From NCBI GenBank assembly GCA_035328405.1, contig DAOLIT010000010.1, positions 1 through 64,000 on the forward strand: DNA of 64,000 nt, in the 5' to 3' direction. The number at the start of each line of letters is the position of its first letter. Position 1 is the first letter of the stretch. The notes beneath the pieces were generated by a model. The model was not told the DNA's origin. It saw only the letters and a list, made by a program, of their open reading frames with translations, and searched no databases. Position numbers and translations under genes: made by a program. This document shows positions 42,197-50,148 of the stretch, in pieces. The DNA is from JAEUKA01 sp035328405 (GTDB lineage Bacteria > Myxococcota_A > Polyangia > Palsa-1104 > JAEUJZ01).

Positions 42197-42261
42197 ACCG
42201 GAGTCGGGAAAAATGAAGCTTGGCCCAAAATGGGGAAAGGGGGAAACCAGGAAGAACAACC

Positions 42262-42552
42262 TCAGCGAGCGAGAATGCCGGGACTTTTTTGTTCCAGCTG
42301 AGACAGGATTTGATCGACTTTGCCCGCGTCGTCCACGCACGCCATCACGCCATCGACGTAGACAATCGTTTTGTTGGGCTGACCGGCGACGCTGCCGACG
42401 GCAATCCTGGGATGGAGCAAGGACGCATCGCAGCGCGGCATGCCGGCAAGAAGCGCCGGGCTCGCATCGGGGGCACCGTTTCCACATCCGACGGTCCACG
42501 CGCAAATCCAAAGCAGCGCAAAAAGGCGTGTGTTTCGTTTCGTGTCGCGCAT
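42262..42552 (-). CDS. Small lipoprotein of unknown function
   Basis: A 96-residue protein with a lipoprotein signal (LFALLWICAWTVGC, lipid cysteine near residue 23). GGGAGAAAACG precedes the ATG at 42552, preferred over an in-frame start nine codons upstream. The mature part has two cysteines (PRCDAS and MACVDDAG) that could form a disulfide, a TIVYVDGVMACVD strand-turn, and a C-terminal helix DQILSQLEQ. No family is recognised. It lies alone between two rightward genes and converges with the exported protein at 41519. Confidence 0.65.
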   Translation of the reverse strand: MRDTKRNTRLFALLWICAWTVGCGNGAPDASPALLAGMPRCDASLLHPRIAVGSVAGQPNKTIVYVDGVMACVDDAGKVDQILSQLEQKSPGILAR

Positions 42553-42722
42553 CGTTTTCTCCCGCCATCCTAACACCAACGCGGCCTGCCTTTTCGAGCA
42601 CGAAATCGAGCAGACTTCTGAACCGAGCCTGTGGTTTCGCGTGCGGTTTTGTGGGGTTTCTGTGTTTTTGCCTCTTGGCCCGCCCGTGCCAGCCGCGTTA
42701 GTTTCCCGGCCAGCGAGGGAAC

Positions 42723-44816
42723 ATGTCCAACACTTTGCGTTTTGCGTTCGCGCTGGGTCTTGCGGTTTCGCCCGCCGTTTTCGCCGGTTGTGACAGCGAA
42801 TACGGCGAGGATTTCCAGACGACGGCCATCATGAACGGCGGTGACTGGCGCGACGAGGTGATTTACCAAGTCATCGTTGACCGATTTGCCGACGGGGACT
42901 TGAACAACAACCACCGCGTGATGCCAAGCGCACTCGGGCGATACCAGGGCGGGGATTGGCAAGGTCTCATCGACCATCTCGATTATTTGGAAGCGCTCGG
43001 TGTGACGGCGCTGTGGATTTCTCCGGTCGTGAAAAACATCGATTACGACGCGGGTTTCGACGGATACCACGGCTATTGGACGCAATCGTTTACCAAAGTG
43101 AATCCGCACTTCGGCTCGCCTGCGAAACTGCGCGAGCTGGTGCAAAAAGCGCACGACCGAAAGATGAAAGTCGTGCTCGACCTTGTGACGAACCACGTCG
43201 GGCAACTTTTTTACTACGACATCAACGGAAACGGGCAGCCCGACGAAATTGTGACGGGTTCAGAGTCGCTCGATCCGGTTGATCCGATGGCGCGGCTGGC
43301 TCGAGCCGACGAGTATGACCCGGACTTTGACCGGCGCGGCATTCAAGGACGAAACGGTCTGGGACCAGCGGGCCCGGCGCTGATTCGTTTCCTGAACATG
43401 CCGGAAATCAACCGCGTCGTGCCCGACCCGATCCGTTTTGGAGAAGGCAAGGACGACGTGCTCGATTTCAGGCGGCCCGGTGTGTACAACCGGCGCGGTC
43501 GCGTCACCAATTACGACAAGTGGGAACAACTGACGACGGGAGATTTTCCAGGCGGGCTCAAGGACCTGGACACGCGGCGCAACGATGTACGCAAAGGTCT
43601 CATCACGGCGTTTGCCAAACTTGTCCGAGAGTACGATTTCGACGGCTTTCGGATCGACACGCTCAAACACGTCGAACACGAGTTTTGGCAAGACTTTGCA
43701 CCCGCCATTCGCGGTTACGTGCGCGGCGAGCAAGGTCTTTACGGTGTCGAGCCGTTGTCGCGACCCAAGAAAAATTGGTTCATGTTCGGCGAAGCCTTCG
43801 ACGGCGACGACGCGCTGCTCGGTGAGTACACGTACTACAACGAGGTCGATTCCGTCTTCTACTTCTCCCAGAAGTTTCAGGTGTATCAGGATGTGGTCAA
43901 GTGCAGCGGCAAGACGAGCGGGGCGGCGCGGCTGTGGAACGACAGGCTGCGTTTTGACACGACTTCGATGACACCGGCGGTTCATGGTCCGTACCGGAAT
44001 CCGGGCCGCTTCAAAACCATGGATGGTGCCTTGCTGGCCGACCCCGTCGCGGGCAAACCGATTTACAACCAAAGCCCGCTGCCAGGCGGAGCCGTGGACA
44101 GCCAAGGCAACGGCGTCGCACCCGCGCGTTTGCTTGTGAACTTTTTGGACAACCACGACGTGGCGCGCTTCTTGTCGCCGATCGACGGCTGTTATGTCGA
44201 TGCAAAAGAGGCCGTTCGGCGGCTGCACAACGCGGTCAGTCTGCTGTTTTTGCAAGACGGCATTCCGTGCCTGTACTACGGCACCGAACAGGAATTTTCC
44301 GGCGGAAACGACCCCGCGAACCGCGAGCGCATGTTCGACAACTTGATTGAAAACGTCTATCGCGGCGCGTCCTCGATGCAGCGCGAAACGATGTCCCAAA
44401 CCGGCTTTTCGCAAGACACCGAGACGTTCAAGTGGGTGGCTCGTCTTGCGTCGCTGCGCAAAGCCATTCCTGCGCTTCGCCGAGGCGACCTGAAAGTGAC
44501 GTGGGCGACCGATCGAACGGGCAACGAGGCTGACGCGGGCATCTTGGCGTTCACGCGCACCGACGGCGACAAGAGCGTGCTCGTCGTCACGAATGTTCAC
44601 AACGGCCAGACCAGCCAGACGGAATTTTCCGGCATTCAAATGAAGGTTCCGTTCCGTTCCGGCACGCGGCTTGTCGAGGTGCTTCGCGATCCGCTCGATG
44701 GCACAAACGAGAACACGTACCTCGTCCCCGCGACCCAAACCATCACGGTGCGCGTCTCGTCCCGAGCCACCAAAGTCCTCGTCCCCGAACCCGAAGCCCC
44801 TACCCTGCCACGCTGA
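42723..44816 (+). CDS. GH13 alpha-amylase-family lipoprotein
   Basis: A 697-residue glycoside hydrolase anchored as a lipoprotein (AVSPAVFAGC, lipid cysteine at 23). The amylase barrel begins DEVIYQVIVDRFADGD. All four conserved regions are present: VVLDLVTNHVG (about 150-160), DGFRIDTLKHVEHEFW with nucleophile D312, WFMFGEAFDG with acid/base E357, and VNFLDNHDV with D479. An insertion of about 80 residues follows the second region. A C-terminal beta domain (about 600-690) closes the protein. It should hydrolyse or transfer alpha-1,4-linked glucans outside the cytoplasm. The gene has no sugar-transport neighbour. It starts with AGCGAGGGAAC upstream of the ATG. Confidence 0.92.
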   Translation: MSNTLRFAFALGLAVSPAVFAGCDSEYGEDFQTTAIMNGGDWRDEVIYQVIVDRFADGDLNNNHRVMPSALGRYQGGDWQGLIDHLDYLEALGVTALWISPVVKNIDYDAGFDGYHGYWTQSFTKVNPHFGSPAKLRELVQKAHDRKMKVVLDLVTNHVGQLFYYDINGNGQPDEIVTGSESLDPVDPMARLARADEYDPDFDRRGIQGRNGLGPAGPALIRFLNMPEINRVVPDPIRFGEGKDDVLDFRRPGVYNRRGRVTNYDKWEQLTTGDFPGGLKDLDTRRNDVRKGLITAFAKLVREYDFDGFRIDTLKHVEHEFWQDFAPAIRGYVRGEQGLYGVEPLSRPKKNWFMFGEAFDGDDALLGEYTYYNEVDSVFYFSQKFQVYQDVVKCSGKTSGAARLWNDRLRFDTTSMTPAVHGPYRNPGRFKTMDGALLADPVAGKPIYNQSPLPGGAVDSQGNGVAPARLLVNFLDNHDVARFLSPIDGCYVDAKEAVRRLHNAVSLLFLQDGIPCLYYGTEQEFSGGNDPANRERMFDNLIENVYRGASSMQRETMSQTGFSQDTETFKWVARLASLRKAIPALRRGDLKVTWATDRTGNEADAGILAFTRTDGDKSVLVVTNVHNGQTSQTEFSGIQMKVPFRSGTRLVEVLRDPLDGTNENTYLVPATQTITVRVSSRATKVLVPEPEAPTLPR

Positions 44817-44928
44817 ACCACGCTGAGGAGAAACGAAAACAGGTGCCGAATCCGCGTGTTTGGAAGTGGATGCTGGCGGGCGGTGAAAATTTGTTATGTA
44901 TGGGCGGTTTGTTGCGACCGCCTCGCGA

Positions 44929-45010
44929 GCCCGAGTGGCGAAATTGGTAAACGCAGAGGACTTAAAATCCTTAGCCGCATGGCGTGTGGGTTCGATTCCC
45001 GCCTCGGGCA
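44929..45010 (+). tRNA. tRNA-Leu (UAA)
   Basis: The acceptor halves GCCCGAG (44929-44935) and CTCGGGC (45003-45009) pair perfectly, with discriminator A at 45010. The anticodon stem GAGGA/TCCTT encloses CTTAAAA, giving anticodon UAA. The T arm is GTGGG-TTCGATT-CCCGC. The long variable arm and 82-nt size fit a class II leucine tRNA. CCA is not encoded. It lies 112 bp after the amylase gene and 45 bp before the PilZ gene. Confidence 0.96.
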
Positions 45011-45055
45011 CAAAAACGCTGCGCATTCCCAAAGACTTCGGCCTACAGTCCCGCC

Positions 45056-45544
45056 ATGGAACCGTCGGGCACGTCTTCTTCGGACATCGCAGTTTTTGCA
45101 AAGCCGCCTCTCAAGCTTGAGCGGCGCAACCATGCTCGAGTGGCGCTGCGCGTGACGGTGACGACGCGGGTTTTCTCTGCGACCGCGCCGCCTCTTGTCC
45201 TGGTCGGCCAGTCCACCGATGTAGGTTTGGGAGGCATGCGGCTGTTTCGTTTCGCCCAGCAAGACGAGCCCCGGCTGCACACCGACAGCATCGTGCTCGT
45301 TTCGTTTGATCTGCCCACGGGCGCTGTTCTCTGCGACGTGCCGTGTTCGCTCGTATTCGAGGTCGTGCAAGGCAAACGCCACAACGTCCGCATGTCTGGC
45401 CTGTCTTTTTTGTCGCTTCACCCGAACCAGGAAGCCGCGCTCAAGACCTTTCTTCGCTCGCAGAAGAAAGCGAAACGTCCGTCGCGCGAACGTGCAGCGC
45501 AAGCTGATAAAGCTTCCTCCTCGGTTGGCCGGTCAACACGGTGA
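45056..45544 (+). CDS. PilZ-domain protein
   Basis: A 162-residue protein with a single PilZ domain, a c-di-GMP receptor module. The RxxxR motif is at ERRNHARVALR (R24, R28) and the second motif reads TDVGLGGMRLF (residues 54-64), in which the usual serine of D/N-x-S-x-x-G is glycine, so nucleotide binding may be weakened. The C-terminal 30 residues are basic and Ser-rich. The ATG at 45056 removes a translation that runs through the tRNA gene. Its last 104 bases overlap the 3' end of the convergent rsmI gene. Confidence 0.85.
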   Translation: MEPSGTSSSDIAVFAKPPLKLERRNHARVALRVTVTTRVFSATAPPLVLVGQSTDVGLGGMRLFRFAQQDEPRLHTDSIVLVSFDLPTGAVLCDVPCSLVFEVVQGKRHNVRMSGLSFLSLHPNQEAALKTFLRSQKKAKRPSRERAAQADKASSSVGRSTR

Positions 45545-46337
45545 GCGCCGTCGAGATGTCTTTGGCCGTTTCCCCTCGCAACAGCCGTTTTCGCACTTCC
45601 TGTTCCACATCCAATTGAGCCGCCTCGCCGTCGCAAAGCGCGCCTTCTTCCGCCCCGGCCACCACCAGCGTGATTTCGCCGCGCACCGGCTGCGCAACCA
45701 GTTTTTGGGAAAGCTCGCCCAGCGTTCCGCGCAGCGTTTCCTCGAACAGTTTGGACAGCTCGCGCGCCACCACCGCCTGCCGACGTTCGCCCAGCACCTT
45801 CGCCAAATCGCCCACCGTGTGCGCCACGCGCTCTTTCGATTCGTAAAACACGAGCGTCCCCGGTTCCTGCCGAAGCGAGCCAAACAGCGCGAGCCTTGGA
45901 CCCTCATCCCGAGGCGGAAAACCCACAAACAAAAAACGCTGCGTCGGCAAACCCGACACCACCAGCGCGTGGAGCACCGCGCTCGGTCCCGGCACGACTT
46001 CCACCGGAATCTTTTGTGCGTGCGCCGCCGCCACCAAACCCTGTCCGGGGTCCGAGATGCCCGGCATGCCCGCATCCGTCACGAGCGCCACGGTTTTTCC
46101 CGCCAAAAGCTCCGACACAAGTTCCTGCTCGCGTGCCGTTTCATTGCCTGCGAAAAAACTCACCAGCCGACGATTCCCGACTGCAATCTGATGGTGCGAA
46201 AGCAGGTGCAACGCCTTCCGCGTATCTTCTGCGGCCAGAATCTCGACCGTCGCCAGCACGCGCAGCGCACGCAGGGTCACATCTTCCATGTTGCCGATCG
46301 GCGTACCGACGACAAAGAGCCTTCCCTTAGCCGACAC
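45441..46337 (-). CDS. rsmI: 16S rRNA (cytidine-1402-2'-O)-methyltransferase
   Basis: A 298-residue methyltransferase that adds the 2'-O-methyl group to C1402 in the decoding centre. Motifs: LFVVGTPIGNMEDVTLRAL, AAEDTRKALHLL, LVTDAGMPGISDPG and VVPGPSAVLHAL, typical of the SAM-binding tetrapyrrole-methylase fold. The start is put at a GTG (46337) with GGAG seven bases upstream; it overlaps the murC stop by 11 bp. An ATG at 46376 would overlap by 50 bp. The C-terminal 35 residues are antisense to the PilZ gene's 3' end. Confidence 0.93.
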   Translation of the reverse strand: MSAKGRLFVVGTPIGNMEDVTLRALRVLATVEILAAEDTRKALHLLSHHQIAVGNRRLVSFFAGNETAREQELVSELLAGKTVALVTDAGMPGISDPGQGLVAAAHAQKIPVEVVPGPSAVLHALVVSGLPTQRFLFVGFPPRDEGPRLALFGSLRQEPGTLVFYESKERVAHTVGDLAKVLGERRQAVVARELSKLFEETLRGTLGELSQKLVAQPVRGEITLVVAGAEEGALCDGEAAQLDVEQEVRKRLLRGETAKDISTALTVLTGQPRRKLYQLALHVRATDVSLSSASEERS

Positions 46338-47775
46338 TTTTGCACTCCGCGTCTTGAAAACCGGGCACCTCGGCAAGTTCCGCGAGGAACCTGGGCCCCA
46401 CTGCGGAAATGTCCCCGGCCCCGAGCGTGATCACCACATCGCCCGGTTTGCAGCCGCGCGCCATCTCTTGTGCAAGCTCTTCTTTGTCCACAAAGCGCAC
46501 CCCTTTGTGCCCCTGTTCCCGGATGTTCTCGACCAGAATCCGAGCATCCACACCCGGAATCGGCGTTTCCCCCGCCGCATAAATGTCCGTCACGAGCAGC
46601 AGGTCCGCATCCGCAAACGCGCACGAAAAATCCGCAAACAGATCCCGCGTCCGTGTGTATCTGTGCGGCTGAAACGCAACGAGCAACCGCCGCGAGGGGA
46701 ATGCCGCTTTCGCACCACGCAGCGTCGCTCGGATTTCCGTTGGATGATGCCCGTAATCGTCCACCAGCAGCACTTCCTGTTCGCCCTGACCTACCCTGCC
46801 CCGGACCGAGAAACGCCGTGACACCCCCGAAAAGGTCCGCAGCGCCTGAGCAGATACCTCAAACGGAATGCCCAACCCCTCTGCCACCGCCAGCACCGCG
46901 AGCGCATTCTGCACGTTGTGCGCCCCGACGAGCGGAAGCTCCACCGGTCCCAAACAGGTGTCTTGCCGATACGCGACAAAACTCGACGTGAGCCCCGAAA
47001 ACGCCAACTTGCGCGCGTGAAAATGCGCCCCTTCCGACAACCCATACGTGACCACCCGCTTGTTCAGCGCCCGTGCCAGGTCGCGCAACACCTCGTGGTC
47101 CCAGCACAACACCGCCCGCCCAAAGAACGGCACTTTTTCCAAAAACGCCAAGAACGCCGCCCGCAACGCCCTTTCGTCTCCGTAAAAATCCAGGTGTTCT
47201 GGATCGATGTTCGTGACCACCGCCACCGTCGGTGTCAGGTGCAAAAAGGAGCCGTCCGATTCGTCCGCCTCGGCCACCAAGTACTCCGACTGGCCCAGCC
47301 GAGCATTCGACCCGAGCGCGGGCAACCGGCCTCCGACCACGATCGTCGGGTCCAATCCGGCGGCGTGCAGCACCGTCGCAATCAGCGAGGTCGTCGTCGT
47401 TTTTCCGTGCGAACCCGCGACCGCAATCCCGTACCGCAGCCGCATCAGCTCGGACAGCATTTCCGCGCGGCGAATCACCGGGATTCCCTTTTTCCGGGCC
47501 TCCTCCACCTCGGGATTCCCCCGCATCACGGCGCTCGTCGTCACGACCACATCCGGTTCCTCACCCAGCAGCAAAAGATGGCTCGCGTCGTGTCCCTGCC
47601 GAATCACCGCGCCCAATTCGCACAACCGCTTTGTCGTGTCGCCGAGTTTCAGATCGCTCCCAGAAACCCCACACGCCATCCCCAAGAGCACCTCGGCGAT
47701 GCCGGACATGCCGATGCCACCAATCCCAACGAAGTGAACCCGTGTCGAGGGCTGTCTACGGACAAAAAGCGTCAT
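46327..47775 (-). CDS. murC: UDP-N-acetylmuramate--L-alanine ligase
   Basis: A 482-residue Mur ligase that adds L-Ala to UDP-MurNAc in peptidoglycan synthesis. The N-terminal UDP-binding part has VHFVGIGGIGMSGIAEVL, the ATP site is VAGSHGKTTTTSLIATVL, and the ADESDGSFLHLTP and VTNIDPEHLDFYGD segments carry the Mg and substrate residues. The C-terminal domain contains DDYGHHPTEIRATL and FQPHRYTRTRDLF. The start at 47775 follows no clear ribosome site. Neither murG nor murB flanks it, so it is outside the usual division cluster. Its upstream region is the 21-bp tandem array, which may influence expression. Confidence 0.97.
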   Translation of the reverse strand: MTLFVRRQPSTRVHFVGIGGIGMSGIAEVLLGMACGVSGSDLKLGDTTKRLCELGAVIRQGHDASHLLLLGEEPDVVVTTSAVMRGNPEVEEARKKGIPVIRRAEMLSELMRLRYGIAVAGSHGKTTTTSLIATVLHAAGLDPTIVVGGRLPALGSNARLGQSEYLVAEADESDGSFLHLTPTVAVVTNIDPEHLDFYGDERALRAAFLAFLEKVPFFGRAVLCWDHEVLRDLARALNKRVVTYGLSEGAHFHARKLAFSGLTSSFVAYRQDTCLGPVELPLVGAHNVQNALAVLAVAEGLGIPFEVSAQALRTFSGVSRRFSVRGRVGQGEQEVLLVDDYGHHPTEIRATLRGAKAAFPSRRLLVAFQPHRYTRTRDLFADFSCAFADADLLLVTDIYAAGETPIPGVDARILVENIREQGHKGVRFVDKEELAQEMARGCKPGDVVITLGAGDISAVGPRFLAELAEVPGFQDAECKSVG

Positions 47776-47860
47776 GGCCGCCGACCCTATCACGGTTCGC
47801 CAAAAACCGACGGTGGCGGTTTTGGGCCCACGAAGCCGCAGCCAATCCTCACCAGGCTTA

Positions 47861-48154
47861 GGGCAATCGGCGTGGGGCTTCGGGCAATTGGCGTGGGGGC
47901 TCGGGCAATTGACGTGGGGGCTCGGGCAATTGACGTGGGGCTTAGGGCAATTTGCGTGGGGGCTCGGGCAATTGGCGTGGTTGCGCGGGCAATTGGCGTG
48001 GGGCTTCGGGCAATTGGCGTGGGGGCTCGGGCAATTGACGTGGGGGCTCGGGCAATTGACGTGGGGCTTAGGGCAATTTGCGTGGGGGCTCGGGCAATTG
48101 GCGTGGTTGCGCGGGCAATTGGCGTGGGGCTTCGGGCAATCGGCGTGGGGCTTA
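47861..48154. repeat. 21-bp tandem array, 14 units, with a perfect 126-bp duplication
   Basis: Fourteen units beginning GGGCAAT start every 21 bp from 47861 to 48134. The six units from 47882 to 48007 recur base for base, variants included, at 48008-48133, so the block has been duplicated as a 126-bp whole. The first and last units (47861 and 48134) share GGGCAATCGG. The array fills the 396-bp interval between the start of murC and the end of the OLD nuclease. Long frames cross it because 21 is a multiple of three, but no start site or family supports coding. Confidence 0.97.
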
Positions 48155-48171
48155 GGACGTTGTGGTGGGGC

Positions 48172-50088
48172 TCATGGCGCGGTCAGCAGATCGAGCAGGG
48201 TTCGGATTTCCAAAGGAATGGCCCGATGGAGGTCCGGCAAGAGGTTTCGCTCTGCTTGCTCGACGATCTCGACCAGCGAACCCCGCAACGCAAAAGACCC
48301 CTTGGGCAACGTGTCGCGCAGCGCCTGCAGAAGAACGCGGGACCGGTCTTTTCCATGCTGAAAGACCGCCGGGTTTTCACGCACATCGGCGCGGGCCCGC
48401 TGGTTGGCGGTGTTTTCATCGAGCATCTTGCCGTCTTTGTCCGGGCGGCGATGCACCGCACGCCGACCATCGACCGCCTGATCTTCCAGGGCTCGGTCTT
48501 CGTCGGCCTTTTTCACCGCTGCGTCAAGCTGTGCCACAAGGTCCTCAGGCGCAAGGCGGATGTGCGGCGCAAGCCAAGCACTCAAACAGCGTGAGTCCAA
48601 AAACAGGCTCTCGATGCTGTGTCTAGACCACGTAGCCTCCACCACCACGAGGTGGTTGGCCAGATTCGTGCTGGTGGGCGCTTTGGGTTCGCGGCCAAAG
48701 TCGCGATCTTTGACGAGGGCCGCTCTCACCGGGACCCCGCTCTGCAAGGTGGGGAAGAGCGCAGGCGTGAGCAGTGCCTTCAACACGCCTTGGGCGCTCG
48801 CGTTGCCCACACCGTTGAGCGGAACGGGCGTGTAGTCCAAGAAGCGCTGCCAGCGATCCTGTTGATCTGCGTACAAGAGGCGAGCACAGGCTCGCAGAAA
48901 CTTGTAGTCCGACGGCCCCTCGTAAAAAAGAACGCGACGAGACGCTAGAAAGTTCAAGGCCGTAAACGGCGTCAAATCACAGAAGGACCCAAGGGCTGCC
49001 ACGATGTCAGAATCGTTGCGCAGCACAGCCACCGAAGGCGTGGCCTTTCGATCGACGTGAAGCAGCACAGCATCCCGGCGCTGTCCCAGGCGATTTGTCA
49101 CCTCGACCGAGTGGGTGGCCAACACAAGCTGAACGCCAAACGTATGAAGCGCCAACTGGGTAAGCGCCTCGGCGGCCTCGGCCTGCAAACGCGGATGCAG
49201 ATGCGCCTCTGGTTCATCGAGCAGAAACAGGACGGGGCGGTTTTCGCTCTCTACTCGCTGCACCTGAAGGAGCTTCATCGCCGAAAACAGCGCAACAAGG
49301 TTGACCAGGCCCGAGCCCGCAGAAGACAGTTCCAGCTCTCCGTTGTCATCTTGAAAGTAGACGTGCAGATCGGCAGTGTTCTCGGCGTCGGCCTGCGCCG
49401 TTCTCCGCGTCAGGCGCGTCCCGAGCGGCGCAAGCAGCGTGCGGTTCAACTGCTCGAGGTCGGCGGCATCCAGTCGAGCAACCAAGTTCCGCACGATGTG
49501 GCTTTGATCGCCGCTGCCCAGCAACCGAGTCAACAGGGGACGCGACCGATGCTCCTCTGTCCGAATCACCCCATAGAACGCAGGGACAAACACAGACAGC
49601 GGATAGAGGCGCCCGAGGTCCATCTGCAGACGCGCTTTCACGTCCGATTTTCGAGCCATTCCCGATACCGATGCCAACGCCTGACGAGACCGTACCGCTA
49701 CACTGCGCAAAAGCTGCCGGTTGCGTCCGTAGTGAAAGCTCACCCACAGTTCCTGGAGCGCATCTGTCTCATCGAAGGCCAGGGTGATGTCCAGGCTTGT
49801 GCCGTCCCCCACTTGCGCATGGTGAAACAGTTGGGTCCAGTCGGACAAACCCACAAGCGCGCTCGGATCGGACACCACTTCCTTGCGAGAAGTCCAAATC
49901 CATCCGTCCGGGACTCGCTCTGGGAGGAACGCGGCGGTCTGCGCCAGCGACTCACAAGCCAAACGGATCGCTTGCAGCACCGTGGATTTGCCCGAGCTGT
50001 TCTTGCCAATCAGCACGGTCACGTCGGAGAGATCCGCTTGAAACGCTGCAAAGCCTCGGTAGTTGGTGAGCTCGACCTTGCGTAACAT
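48172..50088 (-). CDS. OLD-family ATP-dependent endonuclease
   Basis: A 638-residue nuclease with an N-terminal SMC/RecF-like ATPase and a C-terminal TOPRIM domain. The start reads MLRKVELTNYRGF, Walker A IGKNSSGKS (27-35), signature region ELSSAGSGLVNLVAL, Walker B VLFLLDEPEAHLHP and the H-loop LATHSVEV. The TOPRIM acidic motifs follow at VLFYEGPSDYKFL and LVKDRDFG. OLD proteins cleave DNA and in several cases protect against phage. No UvrD-like helicase partner (as in Gabija) or retron is adjacent, so it would be a stand-alone class 1 OLD. It ends 17 bp from the 21-bp array. Confidence 0.9.
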   Translation of the reverse strand: MLRKVELTNYRGFAAFQADLSDVTVLIGKNSSGKSTVLQAIRLACESLAQTAAFLPERVPDGWIWTSRKEVVSDPSALVGLSDWTQLFHHAQVGDGTSLDITLAFDETDALQELWVSFHYGRNRQLLRSVAVRSRQALASVSGMARKSDVKARLQMDLGRLYPLSVFVPAFYGVIRTEEHRSRPLLTRLLGSGDQSHIVRNLVARLDAADLEQLNRTLLAPLGTRLTRRTAQADAENTADLHVYFQDDNGELELSSAGSGLVNLVALFSAMKLLQVQRVESENRPVLFLLDEPEAHLHPRLQAEAAEALTQLALHTFGVQLVLATHSVEVTNRLGQRRDAVLLHVDRKATPSVAVLRNDSDIVAALGSFCDLTPFTALNFLASRRVLFYEGPSDYKFLRACARLLYADQQDRWQRFLDYTPVPLNGVGNASAQGVLKALLTPALFPTLQSGVPVRAALVKDRDFGREPKAPTSTNLANHLVVVEATWSRHSIESLFLDSRCLSAWLAPHIRLAPEDLVAQLDAAVKKADEDRALEDQAVDGRRAVHRRPDKDGKMLDENTANQRARADVRENPAVFQHGKDRSRVLLQALRDTLPKGSFALRGSLVEIVEQAERNLLPDLHRAIPLEIRTLLDLLTAP

Positions 50089-50148
50089 GGCCGGGAATCT
50101 ATCACAGCCCTGTTACCGCTCAGTCGAGCAAACGCGCTGCGGTGAATC

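Noticed and set aside
47774..48361. A 195-codon frame encoding Trp-Gly-Leu-Gly-Gln heptads
   Set aside because: It is produced by the 21-bp array, which is open in several frames because the period is a multiple of three; no ribosome site or conserved domain.
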